A stretch of DNA of 5,786 nucleotides. It comes from Pseudomonadota bacterium. Lineage in GTDB: Bacteria > Pseudomonadota > Alphaproteobacteria > Rhizobiales > Xanthobacteraceae. Made by a program: the position numbers and the translations under genes. Location of the stretch: assembly GCA_023414975.1 (NCBI GenBank), contig JAEZMI010000041.1, forward strand, positions 1 to 5,786. Direction: 5' to 3'. Below are positions 5,011 through 5,786 of the stretch, in pieces. How positions within the stretch are numbered: the first letter of the stretch is position 1; every line of letters starts with the position of its first letter. The notes under the pieces are model-generated. The model was not told where the DNA came from, ran no database searches, and saw nothing but the letters and a program-made list of their open reading frames with translations.

Positions 5011-5786
5011 CGTCGCGTCCTGCGCCTGCCGAGAACCTCGCGCCTCCGGAGCCTCCTGCCCGCGCGAAACCTCCCCGGTCGCCCCTGCGCCGTCTGCTCC
5101 CGGTCACGCTCGCCGTGCTCGTCGCCTTTGTCGTGCTGGTGGGGCTCGGTACCTGGCAGGTGGAACGCCTCGGCTGGAAGCAAGACCTCATTGCCAAGGT
5201 GGATGCCCGCATCCATCAGCCGCCGCAGCCGGCGCCGGACGAGGCGGACTGGCCGAGCGTGAATTTCGAAGCGGACGAGTATCGTCCCGTGCGTGCCCAG
5301 GGGCGCCTGCGCCATGACCTCGAAGTGCAGGTCTACACCCTCGTCGACAAGACGCCGGAGGGCGGGGGCGGTCCGGGCTTCTGGGTGGTGACGCCCCTGG
5401 AACTCGCCGACGGCGCGACGATCCTCGTCAACCGAGGCTTCGTTCCGCTCGACCGGCGCGATCCCGCCACCCGCGCCGAAGGGCAGGTGCCCGGTGTCGT
5501 CACCGTGACCGGCCTGCTGCGCATGCCGGAAAAGGCGGGTCTGTTCACGCCGGGGAACGAGCCGGAGAAGAATAGCTGGTTCGTGCGCGATCCGTTGGCC
5601 ATCGCCGGGTCCAAGGGGCTGCTGCGCGTCGCTCCTTTCCTGATCGACGCGGACGCGACGCCCAATCCGGGGGGCGAGCCGCGGGGCGGGCTGACGCGGG
5701 TCAGCTTTCCCAACCGGCATCTTGAATATGCGCTCACCTGGTATGGACTTGCCGCGACGCTGCTTGGCGTATTCGTGGCCTATGCC
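5007..5786 (+). CDS. surf1: SURF1 family cytochrome c oxidase assembly protein (3' partial)
   Basis: Inner-membrane assembly factor that in bacteria helps place heme a3 in subunit I. The frame is open for 260 residues to the window end; family length suggests that only a few C-terminal residues are missing. The start is taken as GTG at 5007: an in-frame TGA at 5001-5003 closes the frame upstream, and the GTG overlaps the DUF983 stop as GTGA, a classic coupling arrangement. Only a weak GGG (4998-5000) serves as ribosome binding site. Domains in order: a proline- and arginine-rich cytoplasmic tail (1-31), the first membrane helix (32-49) running into GTWQVERLGWK (Trp50), a periplasmic domain with VNRGFVP (Asn142 to Pro147), and the conserved NRHLEYALTWYG (His238, Tyr241, Trp245) that leads into the second helix at the window edge. 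All family marks are present and no frameshift is seen. Confidence 0.95.
   Translation, partial: MTSRPAPAENLAPPEPPARAKPPRSPLRRLLPVTLAVLVAFVVLVGLGTWQVERLGWKQDLIAKVDARIHQPPQPAPDEADWPSVNFEADEYRPVRAQGRLRHDLEVQVYTLVDKTPEGGGGPGFWVVTPLELADGATILVNRGFVPLDRRDPATRAEGQVPGVVTVTGLLRMPEKAGLFTPGNEPEKNSWFVRDPLAIAGSKGLLRVAPFLIDADATPNPGGEPRGGLTRVSFPNRHLEYALTWYGLAATLLGVFVAYA

Noticed and set aside
4761..5720. Open frame on the minus strand opposite DUF983 and surf1 (319 codons)
   Set aside because: Arg/Pro/Gly-rich shadow of the real + strand genes; no ribosome binding site or domain seen.
1..5786. Search for an undescribed system, mobile element, CRISPR array or phage genes
   Set aside because: Every gene belongs to a conserved aa3 oxidase cluster. 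There are no direct repeats, transposase or integrase marks, and no abrupt change in base composition that I can see by eye.

Overview
The window is a GC-rich stretch of an alphaproteobacterial chromosome. It carries most of an aa3-type cytochrome c oxidase (complex IV) gene cluster, with all seven genes on the + strand. The protein signatures and the gene order ctaD, ctaB, small CoxF-like gene, ctaG, ctaE, DUF983, surf1 point to the Hyphomicrobiales (Rhizobiales). That placement rests on recalled gene order and protein style, not on a database search.

Layout: 1-1575 is ctaD (subunit I), cut at its 5' end. A 166-bp gap follows, holding a perfect 22-bp palindrome with a short T-rich tail and a second small hairpin that abuts the ctaB ribosome binding site. 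Next come ctaB (heme O synthase, 1742-2695), a 60-residue single-span membrane protein of CoxF type (2720-2902) and ctaG/cox11 (CuB insertion, 2909-3526), closely packed. A 116-bp gap with a perfect 19-bp dyad precedes ctaE (subunit III, 3643-4488). A strong intrinsic terminator (4512-4539) closes this group. Downstream are a DUF983 zinc-ribbon membrane protein (4624-5010) and surf1 (5007 to the window end). These two overlap by four bases (GTGA), and surf1 is cut at its 3' end.

How the genes work together: CtaD holds heme a, heme a3 and CuB and carries the D and K proton paths. CtaE is the third core subunit. CtaB makes heme O, the precursor of heme A. CtaG delivers copper to the CuB site, and Surf1 helps place heme a3. 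The CoxF-like and DUF983 proteins are membrane proteins that sit in such clusters and whose roles are not established. Subunit II (ctaC) and heme A synthase (ctaA) are not in the window; ctaC would be expected just upstream of ctaD.

I see no mobile element, CRISPR array, tRNA, rRNA or new system here. All catalytic and ligand residues I could check are intact. The items worth a second look are the three intergenic dyads, the two small poorly understood proteins, and the way terminators split the cluster into possible sub-operons.
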